In this document: piece after piece, positions 1-11,000 of the stretch | Position numbering within the stretch: the first letter of the stretch is position 1 | How the letters are laid out: each line of letters starts with the position of its first letter | Source: Metaphire vulgaris | Lineage: Eukaryota > Annelida > Clitellata > Crassiclitellata > Megascolecidae | Direction: 5' to 3' | Assembly: GCA_018105865.1 (NCBI GenBank) | Contig: CM030836.1 | Span: forward strand, 20,807,943-20,871,942 | DNA: 64,000 nt | Made by a program: the position numbers and the translations under genes | The notes under the pieces: model-generated | What the model was told of the DNA's origin: nothing | Seen by the model: only the letters and a program-made list of their open reading frames with translations | Databases searched by the model: none

Positions 1-242
1 AGATCAAAGCCACTCTGTCTGGATACGATTCGAAATGGCGATCAAGACAATTATCTATAAAGATATTTCATCTATAAAATAATTAAGATTTGATTGTAAT
101 CTGCGACTCATGCAAAAACAAAAGCAAGACATTAACGTCACTTGCTTCAGTTTCTGGAGAACAGATGTTTAGAGTGAGCGGATTCTTTCCAAGTTAGGTT
201 GCACATGCACTAAGTATATCGTCTATAATAGTCTCTCCTGTT

Positions 243-345
<103 letters not shown>

Positions 346-578
346 TTATGTGGTTTAGGAGGCTAAGTAATCCTGTATGAAAACCACTGATGTAACCATC
401 TGCATCCTATAGACTAGGCATAGACTGGGTTAGGCTGCTATTGTAGCGATGCCGAGGCTAAATCTGTTTACATGTATCACTAGTAGCAATGCTTTGCTTG
501 CTCGTTAAGTAAAAAAGGTCATGTCAATGCGTACGTTAAAAGATTGTCGATTTTTTTAAAATTTTGAACGAGTCTGAC

Positions 579-986
579 CTGTTACGTTCAGTTTTCCGTT
601 GAGGAACCATCCGATCTTTCCTGTCTGATGTCACAGTCCTGGACAACATCAAAGTCCTTCGTCCACCGTATCCTTGACCTTCCCAGCCGACCCCAGAAAG
701 TGTCCGGATCATCGACGCTCAGCCGATAGAGGTCGTCGTGACCAGAAATTCCGGGATCGTTTTCGAATTCCGGAATAGCTGCCGAGAATTTGCTCCGAGG
801 TCTGTTTTCCGCCAAAAGAGACGGCGGCGGCGGCTCCGACCGGGTGGACAGCGATGCTTTCTTGAACGCGAAACCGGTGCGAGACTTAAAGCAGGATTTT
901 TCACACGAATTTAGCACACCTCTTTTAACTGTGACGCCAATAAGTGAGGCAAGCATTTCTTTCAATGCACTGTGCGACGCAACCAT
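579..986 (-). CDS. Acetyl-CoA synthetase (ACSS1-like), first coding exon, with frame break; rest lies beyond the left edge
   Basis: The minus-strand ATG at 986 opens an Arg/Lys/Ser-rich N-terminus that looks like a mitochondrial transit peptide. It is followed by LYRLSVDDPDTFWGRL and a WTKDFDVVQDCD segment, which is the usual N-terminal region of acetyl-CoA synthetases (ATP + acetate + CoA to acetyl-CoA). The literal frame then reads IRQERSDGSSTEN and stops at 588. One frame over, the same bases read KIGWFLNGKLNVT, matching the family's GWFL-x-G-x-LNV segment, and run into a GT donor at 578/577. One extra G around 624-630 (CAGGAAAG to CAGGGAAAG) would restore one frame. The ATP-binding and catalytic exons are not in the window and should lie left of base 1. 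The family call is confident. Whether the break is a mutation or a sequence error cannot be decided here. Mitochondrial location is inferred from composition only. Confidence 0.75.
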
Positions 987-1814
987 TGAGAATGTTACAG
1001 CACAGACCGAATGTTCTTAGATCTTGATAGAGACAACGATGTTCTATATTTTCAGCGTATTGTGTCTTAACTTAGCCTTGAGTCTTTGCAATTAAGCACT
1101 TTGACCTTCGAGGACTGTGAACAGGAACGCTAGTGGGGCGGTGATTAAGGTCTACCGTTCAATGCTTGTCTATAATAAGCAATACCAGGATTCAAAGTTC
1201 AACCACTCTTCAGTAAGTCAGACTCAACACTACGTTGATCCTCAATAAAAAATACATTTCCACCGGTTTATTATACGTTGTCTTCCAAAATCAAAGGACA
1301 CGAACAGATGCAAAAGACTCATGATAAAATCTGAAAGAGTTTTCCTCGGACTCAATGTAAAATGGGCGAGCGTTACTCGGGGCACCCAGTTAAGGGGTTA
1401 AGTAATTCCTAAAGCTGAATAAAGATAACCTCCTCAGTTCTATGATATATGTGATAATAAGATCAATACGATGAAATGATGGCATCTATCGCTTCAAGTC
1501 TTTTCCTTAAATTCTCTTGTGTAATACAAAGAAGAAATGAAGCTCTCACATCACAGTGTTCTATTGTAGCCATTATACTTGGGACCAATTAGTCATTTGA
1601 ATGTTGCTCTAGGCGCCTATAATAGAGAGCCATGCACGCCAGCCATAACTTAATAAATCTGCTTATTTTGTGCAACATTCTGACTTAAAATCAAGAAACA
1701 CGACTGCAAAACACAACGGTACTGCAAACAGTGCGAGTGTCCATTTAGTCAATCGAGTGCTGTTATCTGTGGTGATTTAGCACTGTATCCCGTGCAGTTT
1801 TCCCCGGCGGTAGT
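987..1814. other. Spacer between the two acetyl-CoA synthetase exons
   Basis: No coding exon seen. At about 1350-1401 there is a degenerate member of the TTAA palindrome family (TCAATGTAAAATGG, ending in AAGGGGTTAA). Confidence 0.6.
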
Positions 1815-2006
1815 CTATGTTTCCTTGGGATTTTCCGACTTTTGCGTTATCCGTTCGTGATTCTCCATCAGAACGTTGACGACCGATGGTCCAGCCAGGG
1901 TCGACGTGTCGTCCAATTCGTCGTCATGCTTAAATTCGAAGCAATCTTCTTCAAAAATGCGCCTCATGATCTTTCCGGAACGGGTCTTAGGAAGACCGAG
2001 AACAAT
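1815..2006 (-). CDS. Orphan last exon of an acetyl-CoA synthetase
   Basis: After a CTAG acceptor (2008-2007) the minus strand is open for 63 codons to a TAG at 1815-1817. It reads GLPKTRSGKIMRR, then DTSTLAGPSVV. This is the conserved C-terminal segment of acetyl-CoA synthetases; the lysine in RSGK is the catalytic, acetylation-regulated residue of the family. The exon is intact. It lies upstream, in the direction of transcription, of the first exon at 986-579, so the two cannot be parts of one colinear gene. They fit the end of one copy followed by the start of a second, head-to-tail. However, I see no other synthetase exon between 2007 and 6015. It may be a relic of a tandem duplicate, or the order may be an assembly artefact. 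Confidence 0.75.
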   Translation of the reverse strand: MVLGLPKTRSGKIMRRIFEEDCFEFKHDDELDDTSTLAGPSVVNVLMENHERITQKSENPKET

Positions 2007-2976
2007 CTAGAATATAGAATTTAGTCATCGCTAGAACGAGGCAATGGTGTTTGAATGACGACCAGTTTCCCGCCATTTTGTTTAGTGTGATCACGTTACC
2101 GTAAAATTAAAAAATCAACTTGAAAACATATAAAGTTAGATGATGGCCGATGTAGATGGGGCAGCTGATGAGACGTGACATTGCTTATTTTTCACTAGTT
2201 TAGCAATGTCTGGTCTTAAATCTGCAGCCAAAGCTACTCTCAAATTTACCGAGAGTTTTGCTAACTAACGCAAGTATGCTAGGTGAGTAGGCTATATGGC
2301 TGCATATATTGAATATAAGTACACGTATATATTTTGACCATTTGATGAAGAATAGATTTTTAAAAAGACTGTGTATCGTGTGGTTTGAAATGGCTCGCCC
2401 TTTTGTGGCGTTTCAAACTCCCTAGAATAAAACTGCGACAGAAATATATTGACAATTCTAAAACGATTTGACCCAATGAAGATGGAAGCAAACGAAAATG
2501 TAGTTTTAATTCGTTTCATCACTCCTCTGAATTTCTGCATATAGCCAGCTTTGACAATAGTCCTTCTATAGGCTCACCATTTTGTGGCATTTCGAACGCT
2601 CTAGAATAAAATTGAGATGGAATATATTGACAATCCCGGAATGATTTGACGCATTAAAGATGGGGACTCAAGAAAATATGGTTTTAATTCGTTTCATCAC
2701 CCTCTTAATTTTTGCATATCTACTGTATAGTCTACTGTAGCAATAGTCCTTCCATAGACTAATGTCAAACAGGGAATCGATTTCATAATATTTTTTATTT
2801 GTTTATGCAACTCTAGTAATCTGCCGCTGTTGATTTTACATCAAGCGTCGATATTGTGGTTCAGTCAACATCACCAAAGAAACTCAAAACCAAAAAAAAC
2901 TTGAAAAACCAAAAAAGATTATACATCAAGCCAATTTCACACATAAACTTTTAAAAATGTACGCTCTTCCATTTAT

Positions 2977-3360
2977 TTGTCCATTCTCTGTAGTTTAAAA
3001 ATGCCTTTAAAAACACAGGATGTACGATTCTACGTCAAAGCAATTTTAAAAAAACCAAAAATATTCTGCACAAACCAATTTCTCAAAATGTCCAAACAAG
3101 ATTTTACAAAATCAATGCCAAGCAATTTCACACATAAACTTTTAAAAATGTTCTTTAAAACGTCCAATTTACGCATTAGATTCACACGAATACCATTCAG
3201 AAAAATGTTCAAAATTCTGAATGCCAAGAATGCACTTTTGATCTACAAGAGATAGTGGCCTAATTTTTGAAAAAACTTGATTAGCAGGTGCTCTTCACTT
3301 CTCTGTCAAAATTGCTAGCCATTCACACGTCTGCCAATACCATTCTCTGTAGTTTAAATT
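2977..3360. repeat. Dispersed satellite-like repeat, copy 1
   Basis: It contains the segments 'gccattcacacgtctgcc', 'attctctgtagtttaaa' and 'tagtggcctaatttttgaaa'. All three recur at 53690-54170, partly inverted. The open frames here (2977-3255 plus, 3030-3227 minus) are low-complexity and I do not consider them genes. Confidence 0.75.
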
Positions 3361-3705
3361 TTTAAATGTTTATATTTTCGCTGACCAAATAAAATTAGCC
3401 AACTGGTATAAATGATAAAGTGAACTGAACAGTAATGCCATCCATCATTCCGTCATGCATCAGCTTCCATGAGATGCGATGCACACGATATACGCGGGAT
3501 GTGCCAAACTTCTGCGGACGTATAGGCCTATAGGCTGTTTCCAGTGTTAAAAGGTATTCGGAGTGATCTATGGTCTTCTAACATGCATCGAAAATTTGCG
3601 ACGTGTTTTCTGAGACATCTTGAAGACGTTTCGTATACGTGCCTGGCCTTACCCTGGGTTCGCCATGCACTGGGTTTAACTTCTGCGTATAGAGTGGCGA
3701 TTCCT

Positions 3706-3785
3706 TTAACCCCTTAACCGTGTACTTAATTGTAACTCAATGTAAAATGGACGGATATATCCGGGATCCCCAGTTAAAGGGTTAA
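3706..3785. mobile_element. 80-bp TTAA-flanked near-palindrome (piggyBac-type MITE?)
   Basis: Begins TTAACCCCTTAACC and ends AAAGGGTTAA, with a core containing ACTCAATGTAAAATGGACGG. Related copies are at 26769-26849, 30095-30174, 55396-55474 and, more diverged, at about 1350-1401 and 52112-52190. TTAA target sites with CCC...GGG termini are the signature of piggyBac elements. Confidence 0.7.
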
Positions 3786-3847
3786 GAGTACTGCTCTTGT
3801 TACCGGCGTTGTGGACTGCAGAATGTTTCTGATATTTCTGGCGACAT

Positions 3848-3950
3848 TGTCCTCCTAAGTTTCTGAATTATTTCATAACTTAGCCTAAAGCCCCACCAAG
3901 TCAAACACTAAAGGTCATATGAAATAATTCGGAAACTTAGGGGGGGACAA
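3848..3950. mobile_element. Fold-back element with about 31-bp inverted arms
   Basis: The left arm (3848-3878, TTGTCCTCCTAAGTTTC...) is repeated as its reverse complement at 3918-3950, with a short unpaired centre. One arm has two extra G bases and one mismatch. I cannot assign a family or a clear target-site duplication. Confidence 0.7.
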
Positions 3951-4470
3951 CTGAGGCAACATATTTCGCAACGGCTTTCATAAAACAGAAATCATAACAG
4001 TTCCATAATTACATTACCATCAAGTCTTATACAAGTATCCAAAATACACGTATAAATGAAAATCAAAATGTCTTACAAGAACAAGAACTAGTTGTCATAC
4101 GTTTTAGACACTTTTATCACTATGTAGTGTGACATTGAAATGCTTAACCTATTTTAAGTGGAGAAAAGTAATGTTTCAATTTATCGGAAGTGCATTGAAG
4201 ATGGTTCTGTGGATATTCGCCAGATGGCCAAATATTGCATCATAGTAAATAATATCTTATAATAAATACTTGACAAGGCAGCCGCACACCAATATCAAAC
4301 CACGCGCATCATCCGGCTGGTCAGTGGTAACAGGGGCACAGAACCAGGCAGAAATGAATTGAGGAAGAGAAAAAGGCAACGGGATGAAACTAATTTGTAG
4401 GAGATAGACTAAGCTCCAACTGGCGCTATAGGAATTCATCGCCATCGTTATTGTCATCGTCATCGTCGTC

Positions 4471-4500
4471 ATCCTCACCACCACCACTACCACCACCACC

Positions 4501-4534
<34 letters not shown>

Positions 4535-4538
4535 TCAT
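4471..4538. repeat. (CAC)n/(CAT)n trinucleotide microsatellite
   Basis: A CAC-type run passes into a CAT-type run. It generates a false poly-Val/poly-Met reading frame on the minus strand. Confidence 0.95.
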
Positions 4539-4957
4539 AATTGGCTTAGGCAATTGGAGTTACTTTACAATCTGCAATCAAGCGTCCAACTCCCCATTTT
4601 AGTCTCATGAATTCATGAGTAGGCAGGATTTCAGAATAGGGGGCACTTTGACATGAACTAGCCTACAAAAATCTGGACTATAGTAGGCCTAATCTAGTTC
4701 ATATTAGTTCGGAACTCGTTCAACTCGTCTGTTGGTTAGTCTATCAGACACCAATGATCGATTGAAAAATGGAAGCGTCTGACCTCGACGACCTTGTTCA
4801 TGTCAGACTTGTTAAGTCCATTGAAGTGAACTATTGACCTACGATCCAGTTGCACTCAAGTATAAAAATTCGCAACTTGTAGGAGAGGAGAGAGAGAGAG
4901 TGTGTGTTTTTGTGGTTGTTCATAGACGAATCCGTATCAAAGACGATGAGCTTATCT

Positions 4958-4960
<3 letters not shown>

Positions 4961-5005
<45 letters not shown>
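4961..5005. repeat. (GT)n microsatellite
   Basis: About 22 GT units. The poly-His/Thr reading frames across it are artefacts of the repeat. Confidence 0.95.
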
Positions 5006-5010
<5 letters not shown>

Positions 5011-6015
5011 GCTCATTCTCTCTCAACCGTGCTTGCCACTGTGGGGGTAATATCACGCACGCGGCTTTATTGAGAACTAGCGTGATCCAATAGCCCCCCC
5101 CCACCAGGGCCACCGGAAAATTCTCGAGCTCCAATATGGCTGTTGCGCCTCTACTGAAATGCCAACGGCATTACATTCGCCAGAAGAGTCACAAACAAAT
5201 GAATGGTAAATATAGGTTAGGCCTACTTTAAAAATTAAAGTTGGGGAATGAAATTGGAAAGTGACTTTTAATTGAGAACATCATCTTTCGAAGCTCTCAA
5301 AACAATCCAGAAATAAATAGCGTGGCAGTCTCAATTTCACGAATTGCTACAGAAACATAAATTAATAATATTACTTTTAAAAGATACATTATATAATCGA
5401 AAGCTTATGCAGTTCAGAGAAGAGGTCCATATACTTTAGGAAGATCCCTTTGGAATTCTCCCTTATCAGGCCTGTATAAAACACTGTCTGGAGTTCATTA
5501 CCAATATGGGCCTAACTTCGATAACTATAGCCTAACACTTTCATCTCTCAGATCCGGTTTTAAAACATACTCGTTTGACTTGGCTTATCCCCCTTAGATT
5601 GCTCCCCCGCTGTTCTGACTGATCTTTCCGGATTGACCAGGAGCCTATTAAATTTGGATTTGGTGCAGATTTGATGCCCTGGTCATTATGATAGTGGCGC
5701 CATAGAAGTTTATTGACTGATTTCATTGATTGCTATAAAATTGCATCAGATATTTTAAATTCTAATGAATATTCATCAATCGAACGCCACAGTAATCCCC
5801 GCCCTTTAAACTGTCTTTAAAGGCTTAAATCTACCGCGAGATCTATTTATGCATATTCATTAACTACTTAATAGCGTCTAATTATAAATATAGACATTAG
5901 ACATGCGCATTGGCGAACATCTAATTCAGTACTCATCACGCTGTCGTAGATCACGTGGATATTTATTATTTAAATATTTCGCGAGAGTATCTGGAGTAGT
6001 AGCAGCAAAGCGTCG

Positions 6016-8002
6016 ATGGAGACCAACGGAGACTGGGACAAGAGGAACCCCTCGGTCATCGAGGTGATGGACTGGGTATCGGAACCGAAGGCCCTGTCGT
6101 CGGCGGCGGTGGCGCCGACGACGACGACGGGGACGAGTCCGAACGGGAGTCCGTCTTCGCGGGGTCATCTGAACGGCCGTACGGGCTTCGTCGATCCGTC
6201 GTACAGGCCGAAGAAACTGAACTGCTGGCCACAGAGGCTGGACTCGGAGGGACTCCACGAGAACCACTCGACGGTCATGGTCCTCTACTGCGGTGGAACG
6301 ATCGGAATGAGAACGAAAAACGGAGGTAAGATTTAAGAAGTCATTCGTATGTTAGTTGAATTTAGTTGTCGATTTAGGAAACTAAATGACTGTCCAGTGT
6401 GTCTGTCCAGCGGAATGGTAACGAAAAATAGGCATTTAACGTTTTGATCATGTTTTGGGATTTTGCATGTTTTTATATAGCACAGTAGCTACTGCTAGTC
6501 TTAAATAGTTACTGGAATTTGACAGATTTGTTCCATATAATTGCAGTAACTTTGATCTAAGAGATGATTGATCCGTTTCTTTGCCATTCTTATTCACTGC
6601 ACATAGGCCTCTTTATTGACGCTTGAGTGGTAAACAATTTTGTAGAATCCATATGATAACAATGGCATCACTGTAATGCCTTCATCCTATAGTCACTTAA
6701 CAGTGTTTGATTTGTTTGGGGTTGGGGTGGGGGGGGGTGGGCTTGATTTGTTGTAATGGTCAAGGTTGACCATGCTGTGGTGTGTGGTTGAAAATTGTGT
6801 GATTTAGTTGACCAACCCCTCATTGTAGGCTGAAAATTTTGGATTGGGAGTTGTCCAGTTCCCCCACAGCATTTGGAAATATTGAATGCTATCACTAAGT
6901 TTGATCTGGATGTTTTGTTTGCATACTCTCAATAGTAGAATACAATACTTTGGATGGGAGAAATTGGTTTCAATAATTATTTAAAGTTAAACTTTTGTAA
7001 AGCTGACATGTGCTGGTTTTGTCACTGCTTCATGATGTGGGACTTACCTATGCATATATTTTTGTCAATACCATATTAGAAAATATTATTCATTCACTGA
7101 TTAAATTACATTTTTTGACACTTTATCTTAAATGTGCTTTATTATCATCATTCTTCAATTCTGCTTAGGAATGTCCAAATGCTAATGTTGCGAATGTATC
7201 TATATTTTTATTAGTTCCCAACTAATACACGCTCACATTTTAGAACAGGGATTTCATGTAATATAGATTGGAGTTTTGCTGTAAATCCAAAATAATTATT
7301 AGCTCTATTAGCTTTATAAATCTATTAATAATAATATTCATTGCATTTCTTATTTTGACTTTATTATGGGCCTCATTTCTGAATGCAAAAGCACCTGACA
7401 TGTGTACTCGGCCTTTGTCATCTATGAAAATGTTGACTTCACAGGAAGAATTTTTGTGTATTAATTTGTGTTGGTTTTTTATGGGACTTTCTTTAATGAT
7501 CAGCTTTCAATTTGTGTGAAAGAAGTAGCTGGTCAAAATAACAGAGCTTATTAATAGATCTAGTAAATGTATTTTTTGTCAGAGTTTTTTAATTCAGGGA
7601 CAACATTTTATCATACATTTTTCAAGGTCATTCTAATGTCAGAATTGGCTATTCACCCTCTTGTTGGCACCCTCTTGCTATCTTTATCTTTTATGTCTTT
7701 GTTTATTGTTGTCCTGCTTTTTGAAGTTTGAAGACATGCTTATTCATTCTGAGTATTGTAATAAATTTTGCTTGCCAGATGTGGGACAAAGAGAGGCTGT
7801 TTGACCTTGTGGGTCATAGTTGCAAATTCTTCTTTTCCTAGTTCTGCCCCCGCTATCGCCTAATAGGGCCTGTTGTGTTCTCACATGAGCCTGTAGTGTA
7901 GAAAAATACTTGGAAGTTGTATAAAGAGTTCTGATGGTTTTATTATGGTCAGTGATTTATTTTCTAAGAGTTCCAATCAGCAGCCCTGTGAAGTATATGA
8001 TC

Positions 8003-8037
<35 letters not shown>

Positions 8038-11000
8038 TGTTTGTTGTGCTCAGGTCATTTTGATTTACGCGTTGATGTGTTTTTTACAGTTTATGTGCCC
8101 GAGCCAAATTATTTGGTTCCGGAACTGAAGAAATTGCCGATCTTTCACGATCCAAGTTACGCCGCCCAGCTGTCGTTTGATGAGACCAGTCAGCCATTGG
8201 TGATGCCGTAAGTTCTTTGCTCTGAAACAAAGAAGCTTTAAGAAAATATTGGTGCAGCTGAACATGCTTTGAATATGTAATCGTCTTTACACGTAATTTA
8301 GAGCCTATCATATAATCTCACCACATGGTTCATTCCCTGTTGGAATTCTAAAACACAGGAACTGGGAACACAGCATTATTGCATTGACATGTAGTCATTT
8401 TTTTATAAAGCATTGTTTTTACACTCATACTCTATGCATTTTGCGCTATACACTGAGTCCCTGTATGCTATTTGAGCGAAAATACTCTTATGTTAATGCT
8501 TTGTGCTTGAATAGTTATTTATTTATGCTTATCATAATGGAATCAGCTTGCTTTCATCAAAATCGTAGGGTTTTATTTAATTGATTTAATTAAATTCCAG
8601 CAAATGAGCCATTTGTTTGCAAAAATTCTGCTGATAAGATCTGGATTGATGATATTCTAGCATGCCTGGGTATTTCTAATTCAAGGTTGCTGCTTGCTTT
8701 GATTGATTGCAACCTTTTTATGCGGAAATCTTTTTCTATTCGGTTAGTTTGGATGGGATATTTATGTGATTTTGACTGATTTTGCTTTCCTAGTCAAATT
8801 TCCAGACAGCAGTCGATGTCAAGGTCAGTGTACGAAAGAAGGCTTCAAGAATCGAATTTGTGATTTGCTCAAATTCTTGTTGTTTACCCGTTGTTGCTGA
8901 AAAATTTGGTTCTTGAAAGATTTCTTTCTTACTCATCAGCATAATGTGAAGGAATTAATTATGGGTATATTTTAAAAATTTGGACATAGATCTGCTGACA
9001 AGATTTTTGAGAAGATTTTAAAATGTCAAGTGGGCCTTAACTTTTTATTGACACTTTGGCAGTTGAAACTTAACTTTTATATAATAATATCACTGTGAAT
9101 TGGTCAACGAGAATACTTCTAGGAAGTAATACTCATAATTTAACTTGTCCTAATCTATGACATTCTTTTATTGAATCAATTTATCAGATTCTTGTTGTGG
9201 CAGATATATGACGTCAAAATACTGTTTATTTTTGTATAGTCAAAGTATTAGTTAGATTATTTTAAATGGTTTAGTGTTGGCTTTGTTCAGAGCATTTTTA
9301 TAGCACTACTGAGAGTAATTTACAGTACATGTGCATACAAACTTTATTTTACCGCATGCATGCATCTGATGCAACTGATACAATGGTTGTAGAAAGCTGA
9401 AGGACGGACGTAGGATCATATACAGTGTATGCGAATACGATCCTTTGCTTGATTCGTCCAACATGACGTACGATGACTATGCTCGGCTCGCAACCGATAT
9501 CGAGGTTAGTTTTAGTGCGATGGAAGTTTGAAATTGTGGCACATATGTTATTGTTCTAGTAAAAGCCGTCTCCTTTTCATCATGAGAAAAACCATTTGCC
9601 TATTCTTAATTATTATAGTTGATGCTTGTTATGTGGTACTATTTATACTGTTAATTGGGTTTGCTTTATGTTTCTTCAGATCCGAAAATTTAAGTGTAAC
9701 ATGTTGTCTCTGTTGTTTCACGGTGTCTCTCTGTCTGTCGCTTTTGCTTCGTGTTGTCTCTGCGTTGCCAATTAAAATTCACTTTGCAAATGACCGGTGT
9801 ACTCACTGTTTAATCGCCATTGTGATTTTTATGCAATGTGTAGAGTAATTACCAGAAGTTTGATGGCTTTGTCATTTTGCACGGCACCGATACGATGGCG
9901 TACACAGCCTCGGCGCTGTCATTTATGCTGGAAAATCTGGGAAAGCCTGTAATTCTGACTGGGTCACAGGTAAGAATGTTTAGTCGTTGGACAACAATTG
10001 ACCGAAAAGTCTTTAAAATATATTCTCCTTCTGTGGTTCCAGTGAAACCCAACATGACATGATGAGAGTCGTAATTAATAACATCTGCTCTGATCTCTTA
10101 TTTTTAATGAACCTAGATTCCGATATTTGAACTCCGTAGCGATGGACGAAGCAATTTCATCAACGCACTAGTCATCGCTGGCACTTTCAACATCCCAGAA
10201 GTGAGTTACTGTTTAGAAGACTGTTGTTAGTATTGTCAGATTAATACAAATTGCAAGCAGCAATCTCTTTCCATCTGTGTACTGTTTATCATTGATTTTA
10301 TATCGATTTTTATGTCTCATTGTTACGCTGTTGAAGTGTTTGCCTTCTTGAAAACCTTAAAATTAAATATTGCTAAGATGTATTGGTTGCCAACTTGTGG
10401 TATAAAAAGTAGAACAACTTTTACAAGTTCAGGTTTATTTCTTTATACAATGTGTGCGTTTGACCTATTTACTCGCCCATTTCTGGATCTTCATGTGTTT
10501 ACTCTCTTATTATTGAGGCAGTTTTTATAGCACCGTGGGTGTGGCAAAGGCCAAAGTCATGGACGCTTTGTAAGTTCTTAGTTGACTTGGCTTTTACTGG
10601 TAAAAGGTTGTGCACTCAAGTGTTTATGTGTCTTGTAATTAGCGATTGCCTATCTTTGGTCATGTAGTAAGTCTTGCCAGTGCATTAGCTTCTTATTTGG
10701 ATATATCTGGTTTAGTTTTAGTTTTATGGTGACCTGTGGGAGTGTTGCTATTGATGTTGACGGTGTCCTTACGTATCTATGGAGTGCTTAATAAATTGCG
10801 AACGTGCAAATAAGTGCTTCAAAGTTGAACTAATGGCTTGCCATTAAACCAGTTTTATTGCCGCTTGAGCTGGTTAGCAAAACAACAAAACTTCAAGTGT
10901 AGTAAAAATGTGTTTTGTGGTGTTTTTTCCTATGTTATGATTTTCAACATTTTATTTGATATTTTTTCCTATAAAATTTCCAATGTACCCAACAAATACC

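Larger units (their letters stand above)
2007..6015. other. Repeat-rich intergenic region
   Basis: No exon recognised on either strand. It holds a diverged tandem pair of about 188 bp (2383-2570 and 2571-2756), a dispersed satellite-like block (2977-3360), a TTAA palindrome (3706-3785), a fold-back element (3848-3950), a (CAC/CAT)n run (4471-4538) and a (GT)n run (4961-5005). The 5' end of the asparaginase transcript must lie just before 6016. Confidence 0.7.

Noticed and set aside
3000..3255. 92-codon plus-strand frame
   Set aside because: Lies inside the dispersed satellite-like repeat; Lys/Phe-rich and without family features.
4257..5134. Open frames with poly-Val, poly-Met or poly-His/Thr
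   Set aside because: Translations of CAC, CAT and GT microsatellites, not genes.
10528..10572. Possible extra asparaginase exon between an AG and a GTAAGT-like site
   Set aside because: The flanking exons already join in phase at the family's [13 protein letters not shown] segment; an extra piece would break it.
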